DNA of 64,000 bases, from the NCBI GenBank assembly GCA_030549205.1, contig JAUKTV010000026.1:124001-188000 (forward strand), given 5' to 3'. The DNA is from Apiosordaria backusii. Lineage: Eukaryota; Ascomycota; Sordariomycetes; Sordariales; Lasiosphaeriaceae. Shown here piece by piece: positions 36,533 through 45,783 of this stretch (its first letter is position 1; each line of letters opens with the position of its first letter). A program made the translations under genes and the position numbers. Below the pieces are notes generated by a model. That model saw only the letters and a program-made list of their open reading frames with translations, was not told the DNA's origin and made no database searches.

Positions 36533-38045
36533 CATTGCTTACTACGGTACTAGTTGGTAATAACTGAAAAATATCCTTTCCTTATATACTAATAACGTAA
36601 GGAGAATGAAAACTTGCTCAAGGAAGCTATTAAAACAGCCAAAAATACAACCGTTCGAAAGCGCTCCAAAAGTTCTACCTAACTGCATCCACTGCACCCG
36701 CGCGCAGGGCGCTGCGCGGCTGTAGTCGGTGTAGGGAGTAGGGCAACTTGGAGATGATATTGACGACCTGGAAAAATCCTGCGGTGGCCCTGCCCTACCC
36801 CCTAGAAGAATCCAGCCAATTAGAAAACCGGACGAAACCGACAACGACCAAGATATAGGAAACGACGACGACGACGACGACGATAACTACAGTAGCCTAT
36901 TGGGAGGACTAGGGGCAGAGGCCTTAGTAGGGCTTATAATGAAATTCGTACGACAAAAGAATAGAGACAAAGCATACCTGGTAGTAGATGAATTTGTATA
37001 GAAGGTCGAAAGGATAAAGAGGGAGATTATAATATTAAAGAAAAGGATATAGAAGGATAGGAAAGTACCCCTTAGAGGAAAGATTAAAAAGGAAGGCCTT
37101 TAAGAGGTAGTTATAGAAATTATCGTAAAAGAGGTAGAATAGATAATTAGAAATTTATAGAAGGAAATTAAAGAAGTAAAGAAGGCTTTAAAAAAAAAGG
37201 CTTCTTAGTTTAAACTTAAGTTTAGACTTAAATTACAGTTATAGTTAAAAAGTCTTTAAAGAAAGTTATATTAAGGTAGTTTAAAAAGAAGGTTTTAATT
37301 TAAAGATTAATAAAGGTAATATTAATTTAATAGTTTTATTAAAAAATTGTTTAAACTATAAATAGAATTTTAAAAAGGAAGGAAATAATTATAGTAAAGA
37401 AGCTTTTTAATAAAGATATTATTATTACCTTTTAAGATATAAAAATAAAAGATTAATATATAGAAAATATAAGGTAAATTAATAAGGCTTTTACGGAAAA
37501 AGTAAAGGAAGTAAAGAGGACCTTTATAATTTTAATAAAAGGGATATTAAAGAGGGATTTAAAGGATATAATAAAGGAGAATTTTAATAAGAAAATTAAG
37601 CTTAAGTTTAAATCAGTTAAAAAAGTTAAATTCCAGATCTTAATAATAGAAAGTATAATAAAGGTAATAATATTAATTACTTCAATTAATTAAGAAAAAG
37701 TAAAAAAGGTTTATAATAAAGAAGTTATGTAAAAGGCTTAAATAATATACGATAAATTATATTAAATAATTTTATAAATTATTTAATATTATAAGGATTA
37801 AAGGTAAGGGTATATTTAACGATTTTACTAGAAAATTACATTATATTTATAATATAGTAAAATAATTTATAAAAAAGAAAAGAAAGTAAAGAAGGTTTAA
37901 TATTTTATTTATAATAATAGTAATTTAATTAGATTATAATAATTAAACTATATAAAAAAGTACTTAATTTAAATACGTTAGTATTTAAATAGAATTAAAG
38001 TTTAAGATACAGTTAAGGAGATATATTAATATTAATTAAAAACAT
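36533..38045 (+). mobile_element. RIP-mutated LINE-like ORF1 (Tad-like) remnant
   Basis: Read through its stops, the plus strand gives an acidic run (encoded by an ACG microsatellite at 36863-36887), then a Lys/Glu-rich coiled-coil-like stretch (about 37000-37200). Next come segments typical of ORF1 of fungal Tad-type non-LTR retrotransposons (VKRTFIILIKGILKRDLKDI near 37530) and a mutated zinc-knuckle-like region near 37800-37840. Stops are mostly TAA/TAG, as RIP makes from CAA/CAG. No reverse transcriptase ORF2 was recognised. Assignment rests on pattern memory only. Confidence 0.5.
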
Positions 38046-38049
38046 TTAA

Positions 38050-38179
38050 TGTTACGGAAAGACACAGGGATCCACAGAGATCTCTACATACATACAAATA
38101 GCCATTGCTCATGCAACAGACACCAGAACAATGAACTATCATGCAACCAATGTCTTGTGGCACCAGTGACCTCGCAACA
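38050..38179. mobile_element. 130-bp LTR-like insertion, not RIP-mutated
   Basis: It starts TGTTACGG, ends CGCAACA and is flanked by the duplication TTTAA (38045-38049, 38180-38184). TGTT/AACA ends and the 5-bp duplication indicate a very short solo LTR or a TRIM-like element. Confidence 0.7.
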
Positions 38180-38660
38180 TTTAACCTTTTTGTATTAAAA
38201 TAATAAAATTAAAGGTAATAATAATAAAATATATAATAAGTAACCTTTTAAAGGGTTTAAAGAGATTAAAAAAGGAAAGAAGTTTAAAAGATAAAAAGAA
38301 GAAAATAACTATAAAGCCAACCTTCTATAATAACTATAGTAATAAAGTAGGCGGTAAATGATTTAAAATAGGAAAAGTTAAATTTAATAATAAAGGATAT
38401 AATAAAGTTAAGAAAGGCCTTTAGCACTTTAAATTAAAAGGTAGGAATGTAAGGAATATAATTTAAAGCTAGCTCCTTTAACTTATAGTATAGAGAAGTT
38501 AAAAGCAAAGACCTCGAGAAGATAGTATAGGTTTTTTACCTAACTAAGAGACTAGTACGGTTTTCCTATACAATAAAATAAAAGTAGGACCGGTACACCT
38601 ATCGGGTACATCGGTTATAGGAACAAATAAATAAATATCCTTCCCTCAAGCCTTTAACCC
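38180..38660. other. Right margin of the first AT island
   Basis: RIP-like AT-rich DNA without open frames, grading into balanced sequence near 38500-38650. Probably the continuation of the LINE-like element. No gene seen. Confidence 0.4.
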
Positions 38661-38732
38661 GCTCCTTAACGATCCTTATCCCTTCAACCTATACTGAAGT
38701 ACTTCAGTCACTTTAAGGCTTCATCTGAAACC

Positions 38733-39055
38733 TTAATACTCGCAGTTGCACCGGCATGTTCTCCAGTCGAAGACGCAGCCACCCTGAATCCAACCTTACA
38801 TGGTCTTCCACCCGGGACACTTTTAGTTGGCTTCGCCGATGCACTGGTTGAGGCAGCGGTTGTCCTCGTCCCAGTCGGTCTTACAACCGCCCGCCGCCTG
38901 CCAGTTCTTCAATGCGATGATCCCAACGCCACCACCTTCGGCGTTGGGGTTCGTGGCTGTGCCCTGAAGGACGTCAGGAACTTCCTCAATCTGAGGAGAG
39001 GGTGCCGCCGCAGCAAGAGCGACGAAGAGGGTAGTAAGGAGGATTTCTATTGCAT
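38733..39055 (-). pseudogene. Small cysteine-rich secreted (effector-like) protein, inactivated
   Basis: On the minus strand a signal peptide (LLTTLFVALAAAAPSPQ) is followed by a short mature region with eight cysteines, spaced C-x9-C-x3-C-x7-C-x14-C-x6-C-x-C-x-C. This is the look of fungal small secreted cysteine-rich proteins; the C-x-C-x-C end recalls knotted or defensin-like folds, but no family is claimed. The single frame contains two TAA codons (38823-38825, 38796-38798) before a natural end at 38733. The only nearby ATG (39053-39055) is one base out of frame with the signal peptide. It lies immediately beside the RIP-mutated island, and the stops are of the type RIP makes from CAA. 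It is probably non-functional in this genome. Confidence 0.65.
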
Positions 39056-39299
39056 TCTGTTGAGGTGCTTGATTGTTTGTGTTGGGTCTGAGTTGTGTTG
39101 TTATGAGCGCAGTGAAATAAGATGTTGTTATGAGCGCAGTGGGATAAGATAGCGATGTGGTATTGATGTATAGTGGGCTTGTCTTCTCTTGGTTGACTTA
39201 GATGTCGAGCTCGTGAGGTGCAGATGTGTTGAACAATGCCGTCTTTATACCTTCTTTCCCGCACCATAACTAGCGATATGGGTACTCTCAAATCTCGTC

Positions 39300-40500
39300 T
39301 ACTAAACTACAACAATACATCCCTCCGTATCACAGTAAGTCGGAAGAATAGTTTCTGAATCTTATGTGCAGGTTGCCTTCTTATGAATACCCGCCACTCC
39401 AATGAAACGCAACAGAGCTAAGCCATGCTAATCATAACCCAAGAAATCACGAATTCTGAAGGTACTAATGACTTGTCGAACGTAATAAAGGTTGATCATG
39501 AATTTGATTCGATAATCTTTTAGCACCAGAGTTCTTAGTGACATCGGGCTACGCCAGGCTTTGCCCGTCCTCTCCTTGTCCTTGGAGGTAAAGCTCCAGA
39601 GTGACCCTTTCAGAGCCTCACTAAGCTCACCCAACCAACAGGCTTTATTACCCAAGCCTCTTGTCTCGGGTAGTAAGCGCCAACGCTAGTAAGCCCTAAC
39701 GATAGCCCATCAGGAGAGCATTCCACCTGTCCCTCGGTATTGAAAATGGCTGTGCTGGGTCGATCCGAAGGAACAACTAATTGGGAGTCACTGATCGGCA
39801 TCCTAAATTTAACGACCCAACGACGGCACGTATTGGGATGACAAAATACCTAGGACGCACGGACTCAATTGTTCAACCGATCCCATTATTGGACCAGCTG
39901 TTTTAAAGCTATCAATGGGGCTGCTTCGTTGGTGGGACTAATTCTTGATTGCGGAGAAAACTCTGCAGCCGAGCGGCTGGATTTTGTGGGAAGTAGGAGG
40001 AGATGGAAAGCGAAGCTGTTCGCGATGATTCGAAGTGATATACATGAACTTGGAGGTTGGGTGGCTCGAATACTCGTCAAGTATCAAAAGTGGCCATTCT
40101 GACGTGTTTACTGCCTGAGTTTCCACCGTACCATAGCAATCTCAGTGTTACTCCAGACTGTAGCGGAGTATTTTTAAGTCCACTTAGGCTGAAAGTGGCA
40201 TGGGAGAGTGTTGAGGCATCCCAGAAGAGTAGCCGGGGACAACAAGCCTCACACCTTGACTATATCATTGACTGTCCTAGTACGCGGGTGCTATGTCTGG
40301 AGGCATGGTTACCTGTATTAGGAATAGTTCAAAAACTCAAGATTTTCCACCTCATAGAACTAACTAGGTATATGTCATCACAGATTTTGATCGGGCACAA
40401 TTGTACCGGGACTATTCATTCGACGCTGCCAACAACCTGAGGGGCTCCGTCATTCAATCGCCTCACATACTACCATCAGACTCTGTACCGTATCTACCCC
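39300..40500. other. Balanced-composition DNA with no recognised gene
   Basis: Several short frames look partly coding. On the minus strand, 39428-39655 (GKAWRSPMSLRTLVLKDYRI) looks so. On the plus strand, 39869-40102 (AINGAASLVGLILDCGENSA) continues into 40110-40440 with stops. None matches a family I know, and none has clear splice sites. These are best regarded as remnants of one or two decayed genes. Confidence 0.3.
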
Positions 40501-40512
40501 GTTGTGCTCCGT

Positions 40513-40953
40513 TGAGGACGTGAGTCGAGAAGATGCTTTTAATGCTAAAAATGCTGGAATCAGGGCGTTCTTTTATTCCCTACTTCGAGAAATTCCGTTT
40601 CAGATTTGGTCTAAAGGACCCTACAGAACAGATTTTTGCGCAGGAGCCGACCGAGGAACTTTGGAACATTAGGAGCCAAAGGTCAGGGAGATGCAGCAGC
40701 TCTTTTTCGAATTCTACCACTTGAGACCAAGTAACTATGATTCGAACATCCGAGACCCTCCGTATCCCGGCTCCCCTTTGGCCACGCACAACATACCAAC
40801 GACTGTGGGGGGTTCGAGGGCATTTAGGCTGGATCAGGTTACCTTCTGAGGCACGGGAAAGAATGAGACTAGAGAAGGGGGTCCAGCGAGGACAATTGTC
40901 AGTTGTTCCGATGGGGTTAGAGTTCTTGGCAATCTTTTTGGTAGGACGTTGTA
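40513..40953 (+). pseudogene. Stop-interrupted reading frame of unrecognised family
   Basis: One plus-strand frame reads as protein-like sequence: VSREDAFNAKNAGIRAFFYS, then IPFQIWSKGPYRTDFCAGAD, REMQQLFFEFYHLRPSNYDS and ending RVLGNLFGRTL before TAA. It is broken only by one TAG (near 40676) and one TGA (near 40847), both single transitions from sense codons (CAG, CGA). It has no Met start nearby, so upstream exons are missing or unrecognised. Opposite-strand frames over the same bases look like shadows. Confidence 0.4.
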
Positions 40954-41142
40954 ACAACTTGAGTTGGTGGTTTCTATGTCTTTTGTGTCCTCACTTTATG
41001 GGCGTCTTTTCACTTTAACCAAAACACACACAAGCATAAAGACACAGGTTTTAAAACACCCTCTCCTCGCAGATAGGTTGGCATTTGAGATCTGCTTAGT
41101 GTTGCGACTCCCTTTGGCTCATTGAACCTCCTCTACAGATCT

Positions 41143-41930
41143 TTAGCTTTCCTGAACCACCTCACTCACTTGACTTTCCTTGGGATAGATATACTTCTCC
41201 CTGATGTACTGTTTCCAGTCCTCTGGTGTCATGATACGCTCACCAATACGAACCAAATCTTCGTACACATTCATCGCGACGTCATAATCGTGTTTTGGGA
41301 TGTACAAGAACTCGTTTTTGTTGTTACAAGTTTCGACTTACAACTCGCCTGCTAAAGGTTTGGCATAGCATTCTTTGTCAAAGTCTGCTCCTCTGCAGTC
41401 ATTGCTACAAATTCATAGGTAGTTTGCTGATGTGTTGAATGTGTTTTTAGAGACATCCCACCAAAAGAGGTCATCAAGCTCCGAACCGCCGACCTGTGGA
41501 GGTTTGGGATCATCTGACTTTTGGGGGAAAGACTCGACGCGTTTGGCGATGTACCGCTATCATTTTGCTAATGCTAATCTTCAGCCAATGTCGGTTGAGT
41601 CGAATCCGGGTTGTAAAGGGTCAGTCTCGGGTAGATGATCCCTTCCAGCAGTCTTTTGTAGCTAGCCTGGCAGCCTGCCTTGCCTCCCACTCCTGCCATC
41701 CCTTTTCCCACTCCAGGTACTGGTCTACACTCGTCTTGAAAGCAATACTGCGCATGTCATAAGCTGTTGTGCCGTCGGCTTCTTTCTCCAATGTGAAGAA
41801 GACCCTCCCAAAAATCCAAAACGCGTAATAATCGTTGTATGGGTCACCGTCGGATAATATGTCAAGAGGCAAGGTAATAGCATTGGTAACTTCAGCTTTT
41901 GCAGCAGAAATATTCTTGTTTAGGAAGATG
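41143..41930 (-). pseudogene. Decayed minus-strand gene of unrecognised family
   Basis: The minus strand reads well in pieces: NISAAKAEVTNAITLPLDIL...DPYNDYYAFWIFGRVFF...YLEWEKGWQEWEARQAA (41930-41621), then after a frame change AKRVESFPQKSDDPKPPQ...LDDLFWWDVSKNTFN, and finally NEFLYIPKHDYDVAMNVYED...TPEDWKQYIREKYI, ending at 41143. Between them are TGA, TAG and TAA codons in the same frame, plus one frame change near 41625, where an intron cannot be excluded. The protein is helical and acidic/aromatic-rich with no domain I can name. Confidence 0.4.
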
Positions 41931-41934
41931 GTAC

Positions 41935-42555
41935 CGAGAAAAGAGTACCGTCGTCAGCGGGCTGATTGAGTTAAGGGAGCTCCTGGATGATGCATTTGAC
42001 GCCTCTTTGAATGCCCACACCGGTGACGAAGAATATCACAAATAACGGGACGTGAACGACTTGCGGATCTAGCTCGCGATTGCCGTACAAGCTCGACAGA
42101 AGGCCGAACAGAAGATTAGAGGGTATAAAGAGCAGTGGGGGACGAAGAGAACCGCTCTGGGGCCTAAACTTTCCGATGTCCCGCACGCTCAGCACAAGAC
42201 TCATGCTGCTCTTCTGAACTTGGCCGACAAAACCTCAGTCTTGAATCCTCCCTTCCGACTGCCAAGCACAACACCAAGTTTCTCACGAAAGCTTTCATGC
42301 GTCACGCACGAGAGAAACAACCTCAGAAAGCGGCTACAAAAATTACTTGTTGAGCGGAACAACTTGACAAGACAGCTCACTGAAGCTGGTCTCGCGGTAT
42401 CTTCATCAGCGAGAATCATGGTAAAAGAGCTTGGGCAACAAGACGTTCCTCGACTCGAGGCTTCGGTGGGAACTAGCGGTGATCGTATCATGAAGGATGG
42501 ATTTGAGTTCATTGGGGATATTTGGGAATGGTTCCGAAGAAGCCTCACAAGCTGA
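41935..42555 (+). pseudogene. Decayed coiled-coil-type reading frame
   Basis: One plus-strand frame stays protein-like from about 41935 to the TGA at 42553, broken only by TAA (near 42042) and TAG (near 42066), each one transition from a Gln codon. It includes LIELRELLDDAFDASLNAHT, AVQARQKAEQKIRGYKEQWG, a heptad-like stretch ERNNLRKRLQKLLVERNNLT (about 42310-42370) and a C-terminus FEFIGDIWEWFRRSLTS. No ATG start is apparent. The family is unknown. It is divergent from the remnant at 41143-41930. Confidence 0.4.
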
Positions 42556-42885
42556 TATGGGTGGTGCTGGTTCGGTGGGTAATTATTACGGTTCGGTAAT
42601 GGTCAGTGTGAGGATATATAAGCCTAGTAGCCCTGTCTGTGGGCAAGGACGTCCTTCTGGTCCGACAGTCAGGGTAGCGGGATATCGCCTGACTAGTATC
42701 ATTGCTACTTAGATAAGAGCATCGAATAGCTAGAATTCCTCCCACCTCGAAAGATCCAATTGCCATGAGAGCCAAGAATTCAGGCTGAGGGTGATGTTCT
42801 TTAACCGACTTGTACGGGAGTGGACAAGAAGATCAAGTTCGCATCTGATGTGCCTAAGTGTAGGTAGGTATGGCACAGTTTTGGA

Positions 42886-43770
42886 CTAATCAAACTGCAA
42901 TTTCCATACGTCTGACAGTCCAGAGTTATCCTCTGCAAAACCGCCATGAATAATAACAGCATGCGCGCCATCATCACCTATCGTCACGTCTGCACCAGAC
43001 CATCCTCTTGGAAGGGGAGCGTCACCCATTGGCTCGATCCTCGTCCACCGCTCACAATCGAGGTCAAAAGCCCATACATCTGCGAGCATCTTTCCCGCAC
43101 CAGCATGACCTAGGGAGCTCGGATCCCGCTCTCCGAACAGAGTCACAGGAAAGTCTCTCCCTTTCACCTTTACTTCGAGAAGGGCACTAACGCTCCGCCG
43201 CTCAGGGCCGTGGACGCCGTCGGGTGTGAAAGAAATAGTAGACCAAGCATGGGTGGCGAGGTCCAAGACATCCATGGCGCCGCCCTGCTCACTCTTCCCC
43301 AGTGCCGTCAAAGCCATTCATGCGGTACAGCTTCCCGCCGCTGAAGGTTATCGACGTGCCTGCGCGGGCAAGCGGCGGAGCAGGCGGCAACTCGGTCCAG
43401 GTCTTTGTCTCGACATTGGACGACCAGAGATCGGATAGACGGCCCGTTTCGGGGCCCCCCGGTGTGGACGTAAATGCTTTTGTTGCCATCCGAGGCCATG
43501 GCGTGATTGCTACAACTAGCAGGGTATGGTGCAGATGGATCTGCGGGCTTGATGAAGCTCCAGATACCTTGGTTGGGTGTATAATGCCAGACTGCACCCT
43601 TCTCCTCGATCGGCACCATTGCTGGGCCACCCCGCCCGGAAACTAAATACAGCTCGGCTTTGAGGGCAGCAGTAGCTACGCCAACACGGGGGGGTGGGCG
43701 TTTCTGTAGGTGCTTCAACGGTAGCAATGGCGTTGACGGATTCTAGGTAACGAGTCGTCAGCTTGTGCAA
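42886..43770 (-). pseudogene. Kelch-repeat beta-propeller protein, three frame breaks
   Basis: Three minus-strand frames add up to one kelch-type propeller: ELYLVSGRGGPAMVPIEEKG (frame one), GRLSDLWSSNVETKTWTELP and GTSITFSGGKLYRMNGFDG (frame two), GGAMDVLDLATHAWSTI, LADVWAFDLDCERWTRIEP and HAVIIHGGF...LSDVWKLQFD (frame three, stop at 42886). Each blade shows the paired-Gly plus spaced Tyr/Trp kelch signature. The organisation resembles fungal proteins near nitrile-specifier/galactose-oxidase-like propellers. Breaks fall at a run of seven G/C (43688-43694), a run of six (near 43458) and near 43295. The first two are homopolymers, so sequencing error is possible; the third is not. Complete length would be about 300 residues. 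Confidence 0.65.
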
Positions 43771-44190
43771 TAGTGGATGATTGGTAGTCTACGGGTCGGA
43801 ACGCTAATATCTTGCCGACCTTGCCCATAACTCAGTTCAATAATGTCAAGTCGATGGTCTCTGGCTGTGGGGGGAGCAGCTCACCGCCAAAGACCAATGC
43901 TTGGGACCCTAACACGGACAGCCAGTGAGATCAGCGCCCAAGCCACTCGCTCGAGGCCAGCCGTGTCCATCTAGCTGAGAGTTTGACCATGGCAGGTAAG
44001 CATCGGGAGTGTCACAGACGAGCGACGTTTGAACCGATAATGGCTCCTGGTGCCAAGTCGCGGTATGTAACGGTTGAAGCTTGTTAAAGTATCTTGGGAG
44101 GGGTTCCTAGTCAACGGCGGCGGGTTCGCGGTGCTGCGGGGTTGATATGCCGCTGAAAGCCTCATACCTTGAGATGGGGGATGGGGGAGT
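43771..44190. other. Spacer between the kelch remnant and the truncated Copia element
   Basis: No gene or repeat recognised; base composition is balanced. Confidence 0.4.
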
Positions 44191-44432
44191 TGTTGGAATT
44201 CCGGCCTTATTTCCTGAGGCAATACTGCATGGCGCCAGGCCACCGTCACCAAGGTGCCAAGGCGCCCCCACCGGAGGGCCCAGTTAGCCAAGGAATTCTT
44301 GGCAATTATGGGTATTAAACGGTCCCAGTGCTACCGTTCCACAGTTTTTTCCGGGGTTCTTCTTGATCAAGTAATAATACAATGCTGTTTGATACCACGT
44401 AATAAGCAAGTTCAAAAAGGTGGATTTCTACA
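44191..44432 (+). repeat. 5' LTR of the truncated Copia element
   Basis: A 242-bp LTR with TG...CA ends. It is preceded by ggagt, whose partner copy is absent because the 3' end of the element is missing. Confidence 0.7.
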
Positions 44433-44445
44433 GTTATGAGCCCGG
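44433..44445 (+). promoter_or_regulatory. Retrotransposon primer-binding site (half-tRNA initiator Met)
   Basis: gttatgagcccgg begins at the first base after the LTR. gttatgagccc is complementary to the anticodon stem-loop of initiator tRNA-Met (gggcucauaac), the half-tRNA primer known for Drosophila copia and yeast Ty5. Confidence 0.75.
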
Positions 44446-44538
44446 AAACAATTACAATCCACTCTTGAAGCAATTATCCACCTTTCCAACCGCTATTAGC
44501 GAACGTCAACTACAACCCCACAATACCTATCCATCGTG

Positions 44539-45783
44539 ATGATTTCCAACGACTCCAAGACGATCCGCCTCTACTCAGCGACCGATTGGGATTCTTGGAA
44601 TCGCCGTTTTGAATCAGACGCCCAGGATCGAGATGTCCTCGATAAGATCAGAGACCCTGTCACCCACCCTTGGTTGACAAGGCCATCACCACCATCACTC
44701 GGACGCTTCGTCCGCAGAAGACCTGCGACTCAAGCAGACCTCGTGAACCCACTAGTTGGTTCCTCGAGAAACCTACGATCCCAGACCGCTGAAGTCGAGA
44801 CCCAAGCAGCGGACCCCAACGCCCTGGATCCAACAGGTGCTCCAGCCACAGTCATCGATGACCTCACCCCTCACAAACTTGGCCTTTACAACTCTCTTCA
44901 GAGGCTATACGAACTTAGCAAACGAGACTACGAGAAGGAACAAGATCACGCCAGGGAGCTTCGAAAGTGGATCAAGGACACTGTTGCAATTCAGTTTACA
45001 GACCATTGTTGTATCCCTGGCGAATCCCTTGATCAATGGCACAAGAAGCTCAAGGAAGAAGTGGGAGCTGATGACATCTCTGAGCTCAGGCGAGCTCGGG
45101 AGAGATACAAGGCCGCAACAGCGATTCTTACGAGAGTACCCAAGGACTTGATGGAATGGCTCAACACCTGGGAATCCGCCCTTTCTCACGCGACTCTCAA
45201 GAAGGTGCCTGAGGCCCAACAAGCCACCACCTGGTTCGATGACCTTGAGGCCGCCCTGAAGGTGACTCCCCTTAAGCAGTACCTACAGACTTATCGAGTC
45301 TACCACAGAGCTGCCATCATCGCCAACACCCTTTCCTATCGGGAAGTGAGAGCGAACCTCTCCGAAGAAATCATCAAGGAGCAAAGGGTTCCAGCAACAA
45401 GGGCTCGTCTCCAGAGAGGAGCTTTTGAAGCCCACAGACTTGACGATGATGACCAGGGAGAAGGAGCTCGCGCCTCTGGGTCAACGGGCAAGCGAAAGAG
45501 AGATGATGGAGACGATGAGCCTCGCTGCCTTGCTTGCAATATTCGGAGGCACAAGATCGACAAATGCTATTACGTCTCCCCTGAGCGAGCAGGCAAGTGG
45601 TTCAAACCAAACCCGAGAATCCAGGAGGAAGTCAATAAAAGACTTGAAGAGGATTCAGAGTTGATAAAAGAAGTTGAGAAGCTTAAGAAAAGAAGGAAAA
45701 CGCCAGCAAAGAGTAGGATATCTACCCCAATGACGAAATCAGAGAGCACGCCAGTCCTTGCTTCCACTGTGGAAGAAGACTGA
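44539..45783 (+). CDS. gag: Copia Gag polyprotein
   Basis: The frame of about 414 codons starts at ATG 44539, 94 nt after the primer site. The N-terminal half carries the fungal Copia gag pattern (KTIRLYSATDWDSWNRRFES), a helical middle region (residues about 110-300), a basic stretch, a CCHC zinc knuckle CLACNIRRHKIDKC for nucleic acid binding, and a lysine-rich end. It ends at TGA 45781-45783, in the same frame as the protease that follows. Gag forms the particle that packages element RNA. Confidence 0.85.
   Translation: MISNDSKTIRLYSATDWDSWNRRFESDAQDRDVLDKIRDPVTHPWLTRPSPPSLGRFVRRRPATQADLVNPLVGSSRNLRSQTAEVETQAADPNALDPTGAPATVIDDLTPHKLGLYNSLQRLYELSKRDYEKEQDHARELRKWIKDTVAIQFTDHCCIPGESLDQWHKKLKEEVGADDISELRRARERYKAATAILTRVPKDLMEWLNTWESALSHATLKKVPEAQQATTWFDDLEAALKVTPLKQYLQTYRVYHRAAIIANTLSYREVRANLSEEIIKEQRVPATRARLQRGAFEAHRLDDDDQGEGARASGSTGKRKRDDGDDEPRCLACNIRRHKIDKCYYVSPERAGKWFKPNPRIQEEVNKRLEEDSELIKEVEKLKKRRKTPAKSRISTPMTKSESTPVLASTVEED

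Noticed and set aside
13570..38480. CRISPR-like or centromere-like array
   Set aside because: There are no short regularly spaced direct repeats. The direct repeats are LTR pairs with target duplications, which explain the structure.
41971..42204. Minus-strand frame of 77 codons with hydrophobic stretches
   Set aside because: The opposite strand reads as a better, longer protein-like frame (41935-42555) through the same bases, so the minus frame looks like its shadow.
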